From the NCBI GenBank assembly GCA_031581145.1, contig JAVLBP010000001.1:62001-126000 (forward strand): DNA of 64,000 nt. Reading direction: 5' to 3'. The translations under genes were made by a program, and so were the position numbers. Shown one piece after another: positions 34,940 through 42,293 of the stretch. A model generated the notes under the pieces. That model was not told where the DNA came from. It made no database searches and saw nothing but the letters and a program-made list of their open reading frames with translations. How positions within the stretch are numbered: position 1 is the stretch's first letter; each line of letters starts with the position of its first letter. The DNA is from UBA8296 sp031581145. Its GTDB lineage: Bacteria; Bacteroidota; Rhodothermia; Balneolales; Balneolaceae.

Positions 34940-36526
34940 TTAGGTTAGTGTTTTGGCTAAGGCGACGGCTTGTCGCAACGCCTTGGATTTGTGAAGCGTT
35001 TCATGATACTCTGCGTCTGCATCACTATCGGCGACAATTCCAGCACCGGCTTGAATGCGTAGCTGATCTCCTTCTATGATGAATGTTCGAATGGCGATGC
35101 ATGTGTCCATGTTTCCTTTAAAATCAAAATACCCAACTGCACCTGCATAAGCTCCTCGTGGATGTGGCTCAAGGCTATCTAGTATCTGCATGGCACTCAC
35201 TTTGGGCGCTCCAGATACAGTTCCGGCGGGGAAGCAGGCCTTTAATACACTCAATGCATCTAGATCCTCTCTAACGGTCCCTTTTACCTCACTAACGATG
35301 TGCATGACATGAGAGAAATACTCTACGTCCATCTGTTTACTCAGGTGAATGGTGCCATGAGTACACACTCTTGAAAGATCATTTCTTCCTAAATCGATGA
35401 GCATAGTGTGCTCAGCAAGCTCTTTTTGATCCTCAAGTAGATCTTGTTTGAACGCACGATCTTGTTCAGGGGTCTCACCACGTGGACGTGTCCCAGCAAT
35501 GGGGTATAACACAGCGGTTTGATCTTTGACTTGTACGAGGATTTCAGGTGAAGAGCCGACAAGTGTACATACCTCAGGGTGATGAATGTAAAACATGTAT
35601 GGAGACGGATTCACATGACGTAGGGCACGATAAAGACGCAATGAATCGTCTGTAAACGTTGTCGTTAACGCACGGGACAGCACGATTTGAAAGGCGTCCC
35701 CCTCATAGATGTGCTCTTTGATCGTACCAACAGCGTGAATAAAGGAGGATTTTGTGAACGGTGAGTCAAAAGGTATGTCTTCCGTAACCCCTTGTTGAAG
35801 GGTGTCTAGGGATGTCTCAACGGTGAGTATCTGCTCTGAAAGAGCAGTCAATGCCATTTCGGCTTCATCATAAAGTGCTCTAATACGTTCTTCACTGGAA
35901 ACATCTTCAGGTTCAGGGAAGACCAATTTGGTCAATGTGCACGTTTGTTTCACATGATCAAACTGAATGAACTGATCAAACAGCATCCACAAGGCGATGG
36001 GTTGTTCCGTATCGCTCACCGTATTGGCGTCATGGGTCGCTTGATCGGCATTGGTGTTCGCTTCATCCGTAGCATGCGTATCTGTGTCATTGTTTTGAAT
36101 AGGCTCAAACTCGTGAATCCATTCATAAGAGGTATATCCTACGATTCCACCATGAAAGCCACCCTGTTGTAATTGAACCTCAATGGACTCAGCCCAGCTT
36201 TTGGAGCTTAGCCACTGGCGTAAGGTTTCATCCCAAGGTAGATTACAATTCTCAGTAGGTGTCTCACCATCACGGTGCTGGATCTCTGTTCTGCCACGAT
36301 ATCCTTTCCATGTTATCTTGGGATCAGCCCCCAAAAAGGAATACCGTCCCATGGATTGGTCTGCGCTGACACTTTCAAAAAGAAAATGAGCTTTCTCAGG
36401 ATGTGCGTGGCGAAGGGCTTTACACGCTTGCACAGGCGTTAGCTGATCAGATAGCAACGTCATTGAGCAAGGGATAACAGCTCCCTTGGTTACGGCATGT
36501 TTAAATTCTGGGAATGTACAATCCAT
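34940..36526 (-). CDS. trpE: Anthranilate synthase component I
   Basis: Converts chorismate to anthranilate using ammonia from TrpG; the committed and usually Trp-inhibited step. The N-terminal part has the feedback-site block FLFESVSADQSMGRYSFLG, where the LLES-type Ser contacts tryptophan. The C-terminal chorismate-binding domain shows PYMFYIHHPEVCTLVGSSPEILV, PIAGTRPRG, LIDLGRNDLSRV and AGAGIVADSDADAEY. A Thr/Asn/Asp-rich insertion at about 145-170 is low complexity. The 528-aa length is typical. It is the first structural gene, starting 6 bp after the U-run of the leader terminator. Confidence 0.97.
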   Translation of the reverse strand: MDCTFPEFKHAVTKGAVIPCSMTLLSDQLTPVQACKALRHAHPEKAHFLFESVSADQSMGRYSFLGADPKITWKGYRGRTEIQHRDGETPTENCNLPWDETLRQWLSSKSWAESIEVQLQQGGFHGGIVGYTSYEWIHEFEPIQNNDTDTHATDEANTNADQATHDANTVSDTEQPIALWMLFDQFIQFDHVKQTCTLTKLVFPEPEDVSSEERIRALYDEAEMALTALSEQILTVETSLDTLQQGVTEDIPFDSPFTKSSFIHAVGTIKEHIYEGDAFQIVLSRALTTTFTDDSLRLYRALRHVNPSPYMFYIHHPEVCTLVGSSPEILVQVKDQTAVLYPIAGTRPRGETPEQDRAFKQDLLEDQKELAEHTMLIDLGRNDLSRVCTHGTIHLSKQMDVEYFSHVMHIVSEVKGTVREDLDALSVLKACFPAGTVSGAPKVSAMQILDSLEPHPRGAYAGAVGYFDFKGNMDTCIAIRTFIIEGDQLRIQAGAGIVADSDADAEYHETLHKSKALRQAVALAKTLT

Positions 36527-36531
36527 CTAGA

Positions 36532-36567
36532 AACAAAAAATCCACTGCATTTCGCGTACAGTGGATT
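36532..36567 (-). terminator. Leader terminator (attenuator) of the trp operon
   Basis: On the - strand, a perfect 9-bp stem AATCCACTG/CAGTGGATT (36559-36567 paired with 36539-36547, 11-nt loop) is followed by TTTTTTGTTT. The U-run ends 6 bp before the trpE ATG, so a terminated transcript excludes the whole operon. Its 5' arm lies in the loop and 3' arm of the antiterminator, so the two structures exclude each other. Confidence 0.88.
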
Positions 36568-36584
36568 GGACGTACGAAATGCAG
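36545..36584 (-). promoter_or_regulatory. Antiterminator hairpin of the trp leader
   Basis: On the - strand the 5' arm CTGCATTTCGTAC (36584-36572) pairs with GTACGCGAAATGCAG (36559-36545). This gives 5 plus 8 base pairs with a two-base CG bulge and a 12-nt loop. It uses bases 36545-36547 and 36559-36567 needed by the terminator. Its 5' arm begins 10 nt after the leader-peptide stop codon, so a ribosome reaching that stop would cover the arm. Confidence 0.82.
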
Positions 36585-36594
36585 ATCGAATTCG

Positions 36595-36636
36595 TTACCT
36601 CCACCAAGCTTTATTATTGTTACGTCGCTTCTGCAT
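36595..36636 (-). CDS. trpL: trp leader peptide with tandem Trp codons
   Basis: A 13-residue reading frame, MQKRRNNNKAWWR, then TAA. Trp codons 11 and 12 (TGG TGG) lie just before the stop and just upstream of the antiterminator/terminator pair. That is the layout of an Escherichia coli-type trp attenuator. When charged tRNA-Trp is scarce the ribosome would stall at these codons, leave the antiterminator arm free and allow readthrough into trpE. When it is plentiful the ribosome reaches the stop, masks the arm and the terminator forms. The start has no strong Shine-Dalgarno but an A/T-rich run (TTTTTAAACA) precedes the ATG, as is common in Bacteroidota. Confidence 0.82.
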   Translation of the reverse strand: MQKRRNNNKAWWR

Positions 36637-36647
36637 TGTTTAAAAAG

Positions 36648-36712
36648 AGAATTTCTTCAGACAATTACTTCGGTCTATTATACCGGCTAAATCTTCCGGA
36701 TAAAATTACCGG
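36648..36712 (-). repeat. Five degenerate 13-bp tandem repeats over the trp promoter
   Basis: Read on the - strand, consecutive 13-bp units start CCGGTAATT, CCGGAAGAT, CCGGTATAA, CCGAAGTAA and CTGAAGAAA. They occupy 36700-36712, 36687-36699, 36674-36686, 36661-36673 and 36648-36660. Similarity is highest for the first three and decays toward the leader peptide. The third contains the -10 element. They could be regulator binding sites or a decaying microsatellite. Confidence 0.7.
36677..36705 (-). promoter_or_regulatory. Predicted trp operon promoter
   Basis: A perfect TATAAT on the - strand (36682-36677), with a weak -35 TTTTAT (36705-36700) at 17 bp. Transcription would start near 36670, which puts the leader peptide ATG about 33 nt into the RNA and makes the attenuated transcript about 140 nt. 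Confidence 0.6.
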
Positions 36713-36843
36713 AGCATTCTTTTCTCATTAGATCATCAAAGTTAAATGAGTTTGCCTTAACCTACAATTTGTGTTTTCGAAACATAAGAATTCATTGGTA
36801 AGAAATAGACGCGCGTAGCCAACAAGCTTTTTATATTTAACCC

Positions 36844-37614
36844 ATGCGACACACCCTGACTCCACTGTGGGTTCTTCTTGGCTCAATCTTCCTTTACTCT
36901 TGTGAACAAACAACAGCCGATCAAAAGGTTGAGTCCATGTATTTTGAGACGATTTCGTTTACCCCTACATCAATTCAATACGCCCCAGATACAATTCAAG
37001 ACACCACGATAACGGTAGCTTTCCAAGGTGTACTCCACGGAGCTAGCCCCACGACCGAGGGGGTTGCATTCGTCTCTACATCGCCAACGTTTAACGCTCC
37101 CCTAGATATTGTACTTCAGAGTGATGGATCGTTTGAAGCCTCCAGTCAACTCACGTTAAATACTGGGGAATCTACAACGCTTCGAGCGCGGATTGAATTT
37201 GTTCAATCTGGTGGGCAAAGCGCTCGCTACGAGACCTCAGTTCCTGTAAAAGGGGTTGCAGATGCAGCCCCTATGATTGACTCCATTATTCACCCCGATA
37301 GCGTAAGAATCCCGACTTCGGGTTCGCAGGCAATTTTGTTTGTAGCAGAAATCTCGCATTCCATTAGTCTGCAAAATGTTGCTTCAGTAACTATGGAATT
37401 ACTAGACGCCGAAACCAAGGACTCAAGAGGCGTCTTTTCCTTGGCCGATGATGGTTTAGATGGCGATGAACAAGCCAACGATGGGCGTTATTTTGTTGGG
37501 CTTAGCATTGGGTCTGATAACCAACCTGCCAGCTACATCCTCCAATGGAATGCGACTTCGGTAACAGGGCTTTCGGCGACTCAGCAAACCACCACATTGG
37601 ATATCATCGAATGA
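36844..37614 (+). CDS. Putative Ig-like lipoprotein, first gene of the surface/glycan operon
   Basis: A 256-aa predicted lipoprotein: signal peptide MRHTLTPLWVLLGSIFLYS followed by lipobox Cys at about residue 20. The mature sequence is Thr/Ser-rich beta sequence compatible with two Ig-like or Fn3-like domains. A conserved-looking DDGLDGDEQANDGRYF near 205 resembles calcium-binding-type loops seen in secreted Bacteroidota proteins. I do not recognise a specific family. It heads an operon in which all seven following starts overlap the preceding stop; its own stop overlaps the next ATG (ATGA at 37611). Confidence 0.75.
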   Translation: MRHTLTPLWVLLGSIFLYSCEQTTADQKVESMYFETISFTPTSIQYAPDTIQDTTITVAFQGVLHGASPTTEGVAFVSTSPTFNAPLDIVLQSDGSFEASSQLTLNTGESTTLRARIEFVQSGGQSARYETSVPVKGVADAAPMIDSIIHPDSVRIPTSGSQAILFVAEISHSISLQNVASVTMELLDAETKDSRGVFSLADDGLDGDEQANDGRYFVGLSIGSDNQPASYILQWNATSVTGLSATQQTTTLDIIE

Positions 37615-39245
37615 GAATGACCCACAAAAGGCCCCCCTTCCAGTTATCGAGGATGCTATATGTTGGATTCCTTTTCATCATCATTGGGTTTTCTGAGGGA
37701 GTTGTAGCTCAAACGAACGGTTGGGTTGGTCCACTTTTTGATCGAGAATCCTCGTTTCGACAAAATAGCATCTCTGTCGTAGGCGCAAATGCACAAGGAA
37801 TATGGATAGGCCCTGGATTGGAGCGCGCAATACCCCCTTTTGACACATGGGACGTACCCGTAGGTCTCGATTCAGTAAATCAAGGTCTATCATCGTTGTA
37901 CTCCATCCATGCCGATGGTGACATTCTACTTGCAGGATTAGGAGCCACCACACAACTGGAAGAGGAATCGATTCCTCGCGCAGCCGGCTATGGTGTCTCT
38001 CGTGACATGGGCGCGACATGGAGGTATCAACCCTTTCCCTTGGACCCTGAACCTAACGCATCTGTTTGCCCCGACCCCTCTGACCTCGACGAGGCGTGCG
38101 ACATAATGTTTACGTATGGACCGAATGAGTATCGAAGGGTTCGAATTACCGTACCGGAGCAATCTCCTCCGTACGACTTGTTCTCCCATAACGGGACCTT
38201 TTTTGCGGCCCATTGGGCCTCTGGCTTAAAATTGTCGAATGATAATGGGCAATCTTGGCAATTTGTCCCACTGCCACCTCAGTCAGCATCCACCATGAGT
38301 CCCTCTTCACCTGTCTCGTGGAGTGGCTCAACATCTGATGGGATCATTGAGCGTTATGATCCTCGATCTGACAACAACTTACTTGGATTTTCAGTACATG
38401 TCGATGAGTATGGAAAGGTCTTTGTCGGTACAGCGGGAGGGCTTAATATATCGGAAGATCTTCTCGATGTAGGCCCCTCTAAAGCGTCGTGGAGTCATAT
38501 TCAAACCAATGGATCATCGGGTGGGCTAGCAGGGAATTGGATTATTCGGATGCGGCAACAGTCTGAAACGGGTGTCTTATGGATGACCAATTGGCCAACC
38601 TCTGCCTCAGAACAATATGGACTTGTAAGCTCAAACGATGGTGGGGAGTCTTTTTCTCAACATCTTTTAGGGCAAAAAATCAATGATGTAGGCTTTATTG
38701 GATCGACGATTCTGGCTGTCGGAAATAATGTATACCGATCGGTTGATGGAGGCACCTCCTGGATTAACCAACGTCCACTGCCGGTGGCTGGAAATCAACT
38801 ACCACAGTCTACTGAATTCTTCTCTGTAGACACCTACCAGGAGTGGATTGTCGTAGGGAGTTCTCAAGGACTCCTAGTGTCTCAAGATGAAGGGGTGTCG
38901 TGGGAGCTGATTCGCGTCGATTATCCCCTATCGGGTGAACATACTACGCGTCCTAGTGACGAGGTTGATGGGTATGTCTACCCCAATCCTTTTTCCCCTA
39001 CCGCGCATGAATTTGCAAGGATTCGTTTTGAGGTGCCCGAACCCATGGATGTCACGTTGTCTATTTATGATGGGCAGATGAGGCGCATTTATCAATCCAA
39101 CGAATCGGTACAAACAGCCGGAGTTTTTGAGGTGTTATGGAATGGGCAAACGACCAATGGCTTAGAGGTTCATAATGGGGTTTACTTCGTCCAGGTAAAG
39201 GGTGAGTCTGAATTGTTTCGCGGGAAAATTTTGGTGATTCAATAA
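37611..39245 (+). CDS. Exported beta-propeller protein with C-terminal sorting domain
   Basis: A 544-aa secreted protein. A signal peptide (about residues 1-33, ending VVAQ) is followed by BNR/sialidase-type repeats typical of a beta-propeller (DMGATWRYQ, DNGQSWQFV, DGGTSWINQ, DEGVSWELI). Residues about 460-544 form a C-terminal domain opening YVYPNPFSP and ending NGVYFVQVKG...FRGKILVIQ, the pattern of type A sorting signals of the type IX secretion system (FlgD-Ig-like fold). I start it at ATG 37611, which overlaps the lipoprotein stop; the frame is open 22 codons upstream, but those lie within the previous gene. Ligand or enzyme activity is unknown. Confidence 0.82.
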   Translation: MRMTHKRPPFQLSRMLYVGFLFIIIGFSEGVVAQTNGWVGPLFDRESSFRQNSISVVGANAQGIWIGPGLERAIPPFDTWDVPVGLDSVNQGLSSLYSIHADGDILLAGLGATTQLEEESIPRAAGYGVSRDMGATWRYQPFPLDPEPNASVCPDPSDLDEACDIMFTYGPNEYRRVRITVPEQSPPYDLFSHNGTFFAAHWASGLKLSNDNGQSWQFVPLPPQSASTMSPSSPVSWSGSTSDGIIERYDPRSDNNLLGFSVHVDEYGKVFVGTAGGLNISEDLLDVGPSKASWSHIQTNGSSGGLAGNWIIRMRQQSETGVLWMTNWPTSASEQYGLVSSNDGGESFSQHLLGQKINDVGFIGSTILAVGNNVYRSVDGGTSWINQRPLPVAGNQLPQSTEFFSVDTYQEWIVVGSSQGLLVSQDEGVSWELIRVDYPLSGEHTTRPSDEVDGYVYPNPFSPTAHEFARIRFEVPEPMDVTLSIYDGQMRRIYQSNESVQTAGVFEVLWNGQTTNGLEVHNGVYFVQVKGESELFRGKILVIQ

Positions 39246-40303
39246 TGAAGTCGATGTCTAACCAAGTTTGGATGGGCTTTTTTGGGTGGTGTCTCCTCAC
39301 CATCATTGCGCCCACATTTCTTTATGCTCAAGTGGGCGGTGCATCGGGTATCCAAAGCAGATTGTTTATGTCTTCATATGAGCGCTCCCTTGGTGGCGTA
39401 GTGGCGAGCATGTCATCATCAAAAAGCGCGTTGGCGCTCAGCCTCAACCCAGCTGCGGCAAGGAGTCAAAGCGAGCCATGGGAAGCGTTGATGCAAACCT
39501 CTGTTTTGACATTTGATCGAGCCCATCACCGAGTTTCCGTACATGCGCCACTGGATGAGCGCTTAGGCCTACGAGTTCACGTCGCTCAATACCGCGTTGG
39601 TGACATAGAGGGTCGTAGTCTGAGTGGGTATCCTACGCAAACCTTCTCAACAAGTGAATCGATGGTCGGTGTTCAATTGGGTCTTGCGATCACTGAGAAC
39701 ATTGAGGCTGGGGTGGGAATCTCATGGCATCACTCCTCCCTACATCCAGACCTAGAACCTGCTACGACGATAGGCGTAGATTTAGGCGTTCAATCGAAGC
39801 TGTCGCAGCGATATACCTGGATGGTTGTAGCAAAAGATTTGTTGGCTACCTACCGATGGACAACCGGAACAATCGCGGGTTCGACTCAAGAAGGATCCAT
39901 CAGACAGGGATTTACACGCCGTTTCCTGTTTGGTCACAGCTTTAACGCGACGGATGCACTCCAACTCCACCATTCAGTGACCCTGTCGACACAGCAACAA
40001 GACTCACCAGATCGAGCCCGTTTTAGCGAAAGCGGCCTCCTGCTTCAAGAGTCTAGTGAACAAACCACACGAGCACTATCCACCTCATTTGGGTTGGATT
40101 GGGCAGCCCATTCGCGCCTAAGCCTACAGATTGGACTTCACAGCACGCCATTTTCTGAGGTTGAGACAACTTGGAAAGGATCGGGTGGATTTATGCTCGA
40201 TCTTGAGGACGTGCCCGTTGTTGATACCTTCCATTATGCCATCTGGCGTGAGCATCCAGACATTGGTTTTGCACACACCTTTTCGTTAACCTTTACTCTA
40301 TGA
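39245..40303 (+). CDS. PorV/PorQ-family outer membrane protein, first copy
   Basis: A 352-aa predicted outer-membrane beta-barrel (FadL-like) with a signal peptide (ending FLYAQ) and an N-terminal hatch-like region SGIQSRLFMSSYERSLGGVVASMSSSKSALALSLNPAAA. The pattern of LGG...LNPA near the N-terminus and alternating strands ending FSLTFTL matches PorV/PorQ proteins, which shuttle type IX substrates to the surface attachment complex. It is coupled by TAATG to the sorting-domain protein just upstream, so a dedicated substrate-shuttle pair is plausible (inference). Distant similarity to general transporters of the FadL type is the alternative. Confidence 0.68.
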   Translation: MKSMSNQVWMGFFGWCLLTIIAPTFLYAQVGGASGIQSRLFMSSYERSLGGVVASMSSSKSALALSLNPAAARSQSEPWEALMQTSVLTFDRAHHRVSVHAPLDERLGLRVHVAQYRVGDIEGRSLSGYPTQTFSTSESMVGVQLGLAITENIEAGVGISWHHSSLHPDLEPATTIGVDLGVQSKLSQRYTWMVVAKDLLATYRWTTGTIAGSTQEGSIRQGFTRRFLFGHSFNATDALQLHHSVTLSTQQQDSPDRARFSESGLLLQESSEQTTRALSTSFGLDWAAHSRLSLQIGLHSTPFSEVETTWKGSGGFMLDLEDVPVVDTFHYAIWREHPDIGFAHTFSLTFTL

Positions 40304-41274
40304 TTATGACTCTAATGGACCAAGTCAGCAGAGGTATCCGACCAACCTTCACACGAATGATGGTTTTGAGTTGTCTATTTTGTGCAACCATGACCACGGT
40401 GCATGGCCAATCCTTAGAGAACCCTACTCTAGACTTGGTTGACATCCCCTTTGAACCAACGGTACAGGCCCTAGGTGGGGCTGGAGGTCTATCAAATGTC
40501 GGCCCTAATGCCATTTTGTATAACCCTGCCTTCCTTACCAGCACATCAGATTCCTGGATTGATGCGTCTTACACGGCATGGATCTCCAATACCTCCTTTC
40601 AGTATGCTGGTGTGTCATGGGTGGGACGTCGGGCGTCCTTTGGCCTTACAGTTCAACGCTCTGCTGTGGGCGAGCTTCAGGCTAGAACACAACCAGGCCC
40701 TTCCACAGGAACCTTTTCGGCTGAAAATTTGATGTTGACCGCTGGCATTGCACGAAATCTTGGCCCCATTGCGTTCGGCGTGAGTATAAGTGCGTTGCGA
40801 CAAGAGATTTTTCAATATCGAGCCAATGGCGTCTCATTTTCTGCCGGGGCTTGGGCACCTGTCCTTGATGACAGACTTGAGTTTGGCGTCTCCATCGAGC
40901 ATATGGGGGAACTTGATGCGTTGGATCAAACATCCACAGAACTACCCTATCGCCTCAGGCTGTCCAACAAATCGCATGTCGTATCCCTAACAATTAATCA
41001 AGATCGTGTGATTGATGTACGCAGCTACATTGATGTAACGCAGCAGCTTATAGATCCCGATGCGTCAACGGTATTGCATACAGGCATGGAAGTAGACTTC
41101 AACAACCAGGGTGGATTTCGAGTGGGTAAAGAATGGAAAGAGAGCCAACAGAGCTTCTCAGCAGGTCTATTTGTGGCATTAGACCGTGTGAGCTTAGACT
41201 ATGCATTTAGTCCATTCAATTCTGGATTTGGCACCGCACATTCGATTGGATTACGTGTTCCATTAACACAATGA
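40300..41274 (+). CDS. PorV/PorQ-family outer membrane protein, second copy
   Basis: A 324-aa beta-barrel candidate with a signal peptide (ending VHGQ) and the family-typical VQALGGAGGLSNVGPNAILYNPAFL near residue 60. The C-terminal SLDYAFSPFNSGFGTAHSIGLRVPL is a common ending for this family. It is more canonical than the upstream copy. Start and stop both overlap the neighbours (ATGA at 40300 and 41271), so the two barrels are made in a fixed ratio with the exported propeller. PorQ- versus PorV-type function cannot be separated by eye. Confidence 0.78.
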   Translation: MIMTLMDQVSRGIRPTFTRMMVLSCLFCATMTTVHGQSLENPTLDLVDIPFEPTVQALGGAGGLSNVGPNAILYNPAFLTSTSDSWIDASYTAWISNTSFQYAGVSWVGRRASFGLTVQRSAVGELQARTQPGPSTGTFSAENLMLTAGIARNLGPIAFGVSISALRQEIFQYRANGVSFSAGAWAPVLDDRLEFGVSIEHMGELDALDQTSTELPYRLRLSNKSHVVSLTINQDRVIDVRSYIDVTQQLIDPDASTVLHTGMEVDFNNQGGFRVGKEWKESQQSFSAGLFVALDRVSLDYAFSPFNSGFGTAHSIGLRVPLTQ

Positions 41275-42293
41275 GAGCGCCAAAGTTCAAGGATTGGTCG
41301 GAGATATTGCCGGACTCGATTGAGACACTACACGTTTTTCCGAAGCACCGGGCACACACCCCCAAAACCGACTATCTGACCCAATTTTACGCACAAAACT
41401 CGCTTAAACCCTCCCAACAGTGGATCAGTCACTCAATTTGGGGGTATGCGGTGTTGTTATGGGCCAATCCAGCTAGGGCGGCAGTTCATCAACATTGGTT
41501 AGAGGCGACCAATACCAAAGGAGTCCTAGCATTTGTTTGGAAATGGGTTTGTTTGCAGTGGTTCCTGCTAAGAGGTGGCTGTTTAATTTGGACCTGTCAT
41601 AATGTAGAGCCCCATCAACGAAGTAATCGATGGGTGAATGCTCAGATTCAACGATGGCTACTACATCGTTCGTCGGCTGTATTGGTGCATTGCACCGAAA
41701 CCCAAACCCGCCTTGAGCGAGCTCACTCATGTAGTGACAAAGCATTTTACAGGATTAATCACCCCTCCTTTGAAATCCAATCCATCGGGAAAGATGAAAG
41801 CAGACAATATCTTAGAAAACATTATGAATTAGAGAATAACCTATTGAATGGCAATGTGTTGGAATTTTTTGGAAACATTGCTTCATACAAACAAATCCCC
41901 CAAGCCATTGAACCCTTTTTGGAGGATACTGAGTATGTATTTTGGATTGTAGGTCCGACCAAACCAGATGGTGGACCCACCTTAGAATGGCTTTCTCAAC
42001 AAGCAGCACGCCATCCCTATCGGTTCTGGATACACCCTGTTGAAGTTGACGATGAAGAGGCCGAGTGGATTGTATCTGCTGCGGATGTGATGATGTTTAA
42101 TCACCGTTCGATTGACATGTCTGGAGGTGTAGCTCTTGGGTTGTCAGCCAGTAAGCCTACGGTAGCACCGTTTATAGGTTGTATCAAGGAGCTATCTATG
42201 CAATCTACGTATGGGCTAAATACCGATCTCTTACATCCATTTTCATCGTCAGAGCAGATGGTCCAAATTGTTGACAAACTTTGCGCCTCATGA
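41271..42293 (+). CDS. GT-B fold glycosyltransferase
   Basis: A 340-aa cytoplasmic or peripheral membrane glycosyltransferase. N-terminal half: HQHWLEA, then a hydrophobic WKWVCLQWFLLRGGCLIWTCHNVEPHQ, the DxxH-type strand found in several GT-B families. C-terminal half: nucleotide-sugar domain with FFGNIASYKQIPQAIE, FWIVGPTKPDGG, AADVMMFNHRSIDMSGGVALGLSASKPTVAP. The His-Asn-x-Glu arrangement and the small size are reminiscent of GumK-like or GT4-like enzymes. Donor and acceptor are unknown. It is coupled to the PorQ-like gene and the deacetylase gene by ATGA overlaps. Confidence 0.72.
   Translation: MRAPKFKDWSEILPDSIETLHVFPKHRAHTPKTDYLTQFYAQNSLKPSQQWISHSIWGYAVLLWANPARAAVHQHWLEATNTKGVLAFVWKWVCLQWFLLRGGCLIWTCHNVEPHQRSNRWVNAQIQRWLLHRSSAVLVHCTETQTRLERAHSCSDKAFYRINHPSFEIQSIGKDESRQYLRKHYELENNLLNGNVLEFFGNIASYKQIPQAIEPFLEDTEYVFWIVGPTKPDGGPTLEWLSQQAARHPYRFWIHPVEVDDEEAEWIVSAADVMMFNHRSIDMSGGVALGLSASKPTVAPFIGCIKELSMQSTYGLNTDLLHPFSSSEQMVQIVDKLCAS

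Noticed and set aside
36601..36720. TRAP-type regulation by repeated NAG triplets in the trp leader
   Set aside because: The GAG/UAG triplets are too few and irregularly spaced; the leader ORF with Trp codons explains the region better.
36724..36751. Partial inverted repeat CTCATT/AATGAG upstream of the trp promoter
   Set aside because: Only 6 bp of perfect pairing in an A/T-rich stretch; too weak to call an operator.
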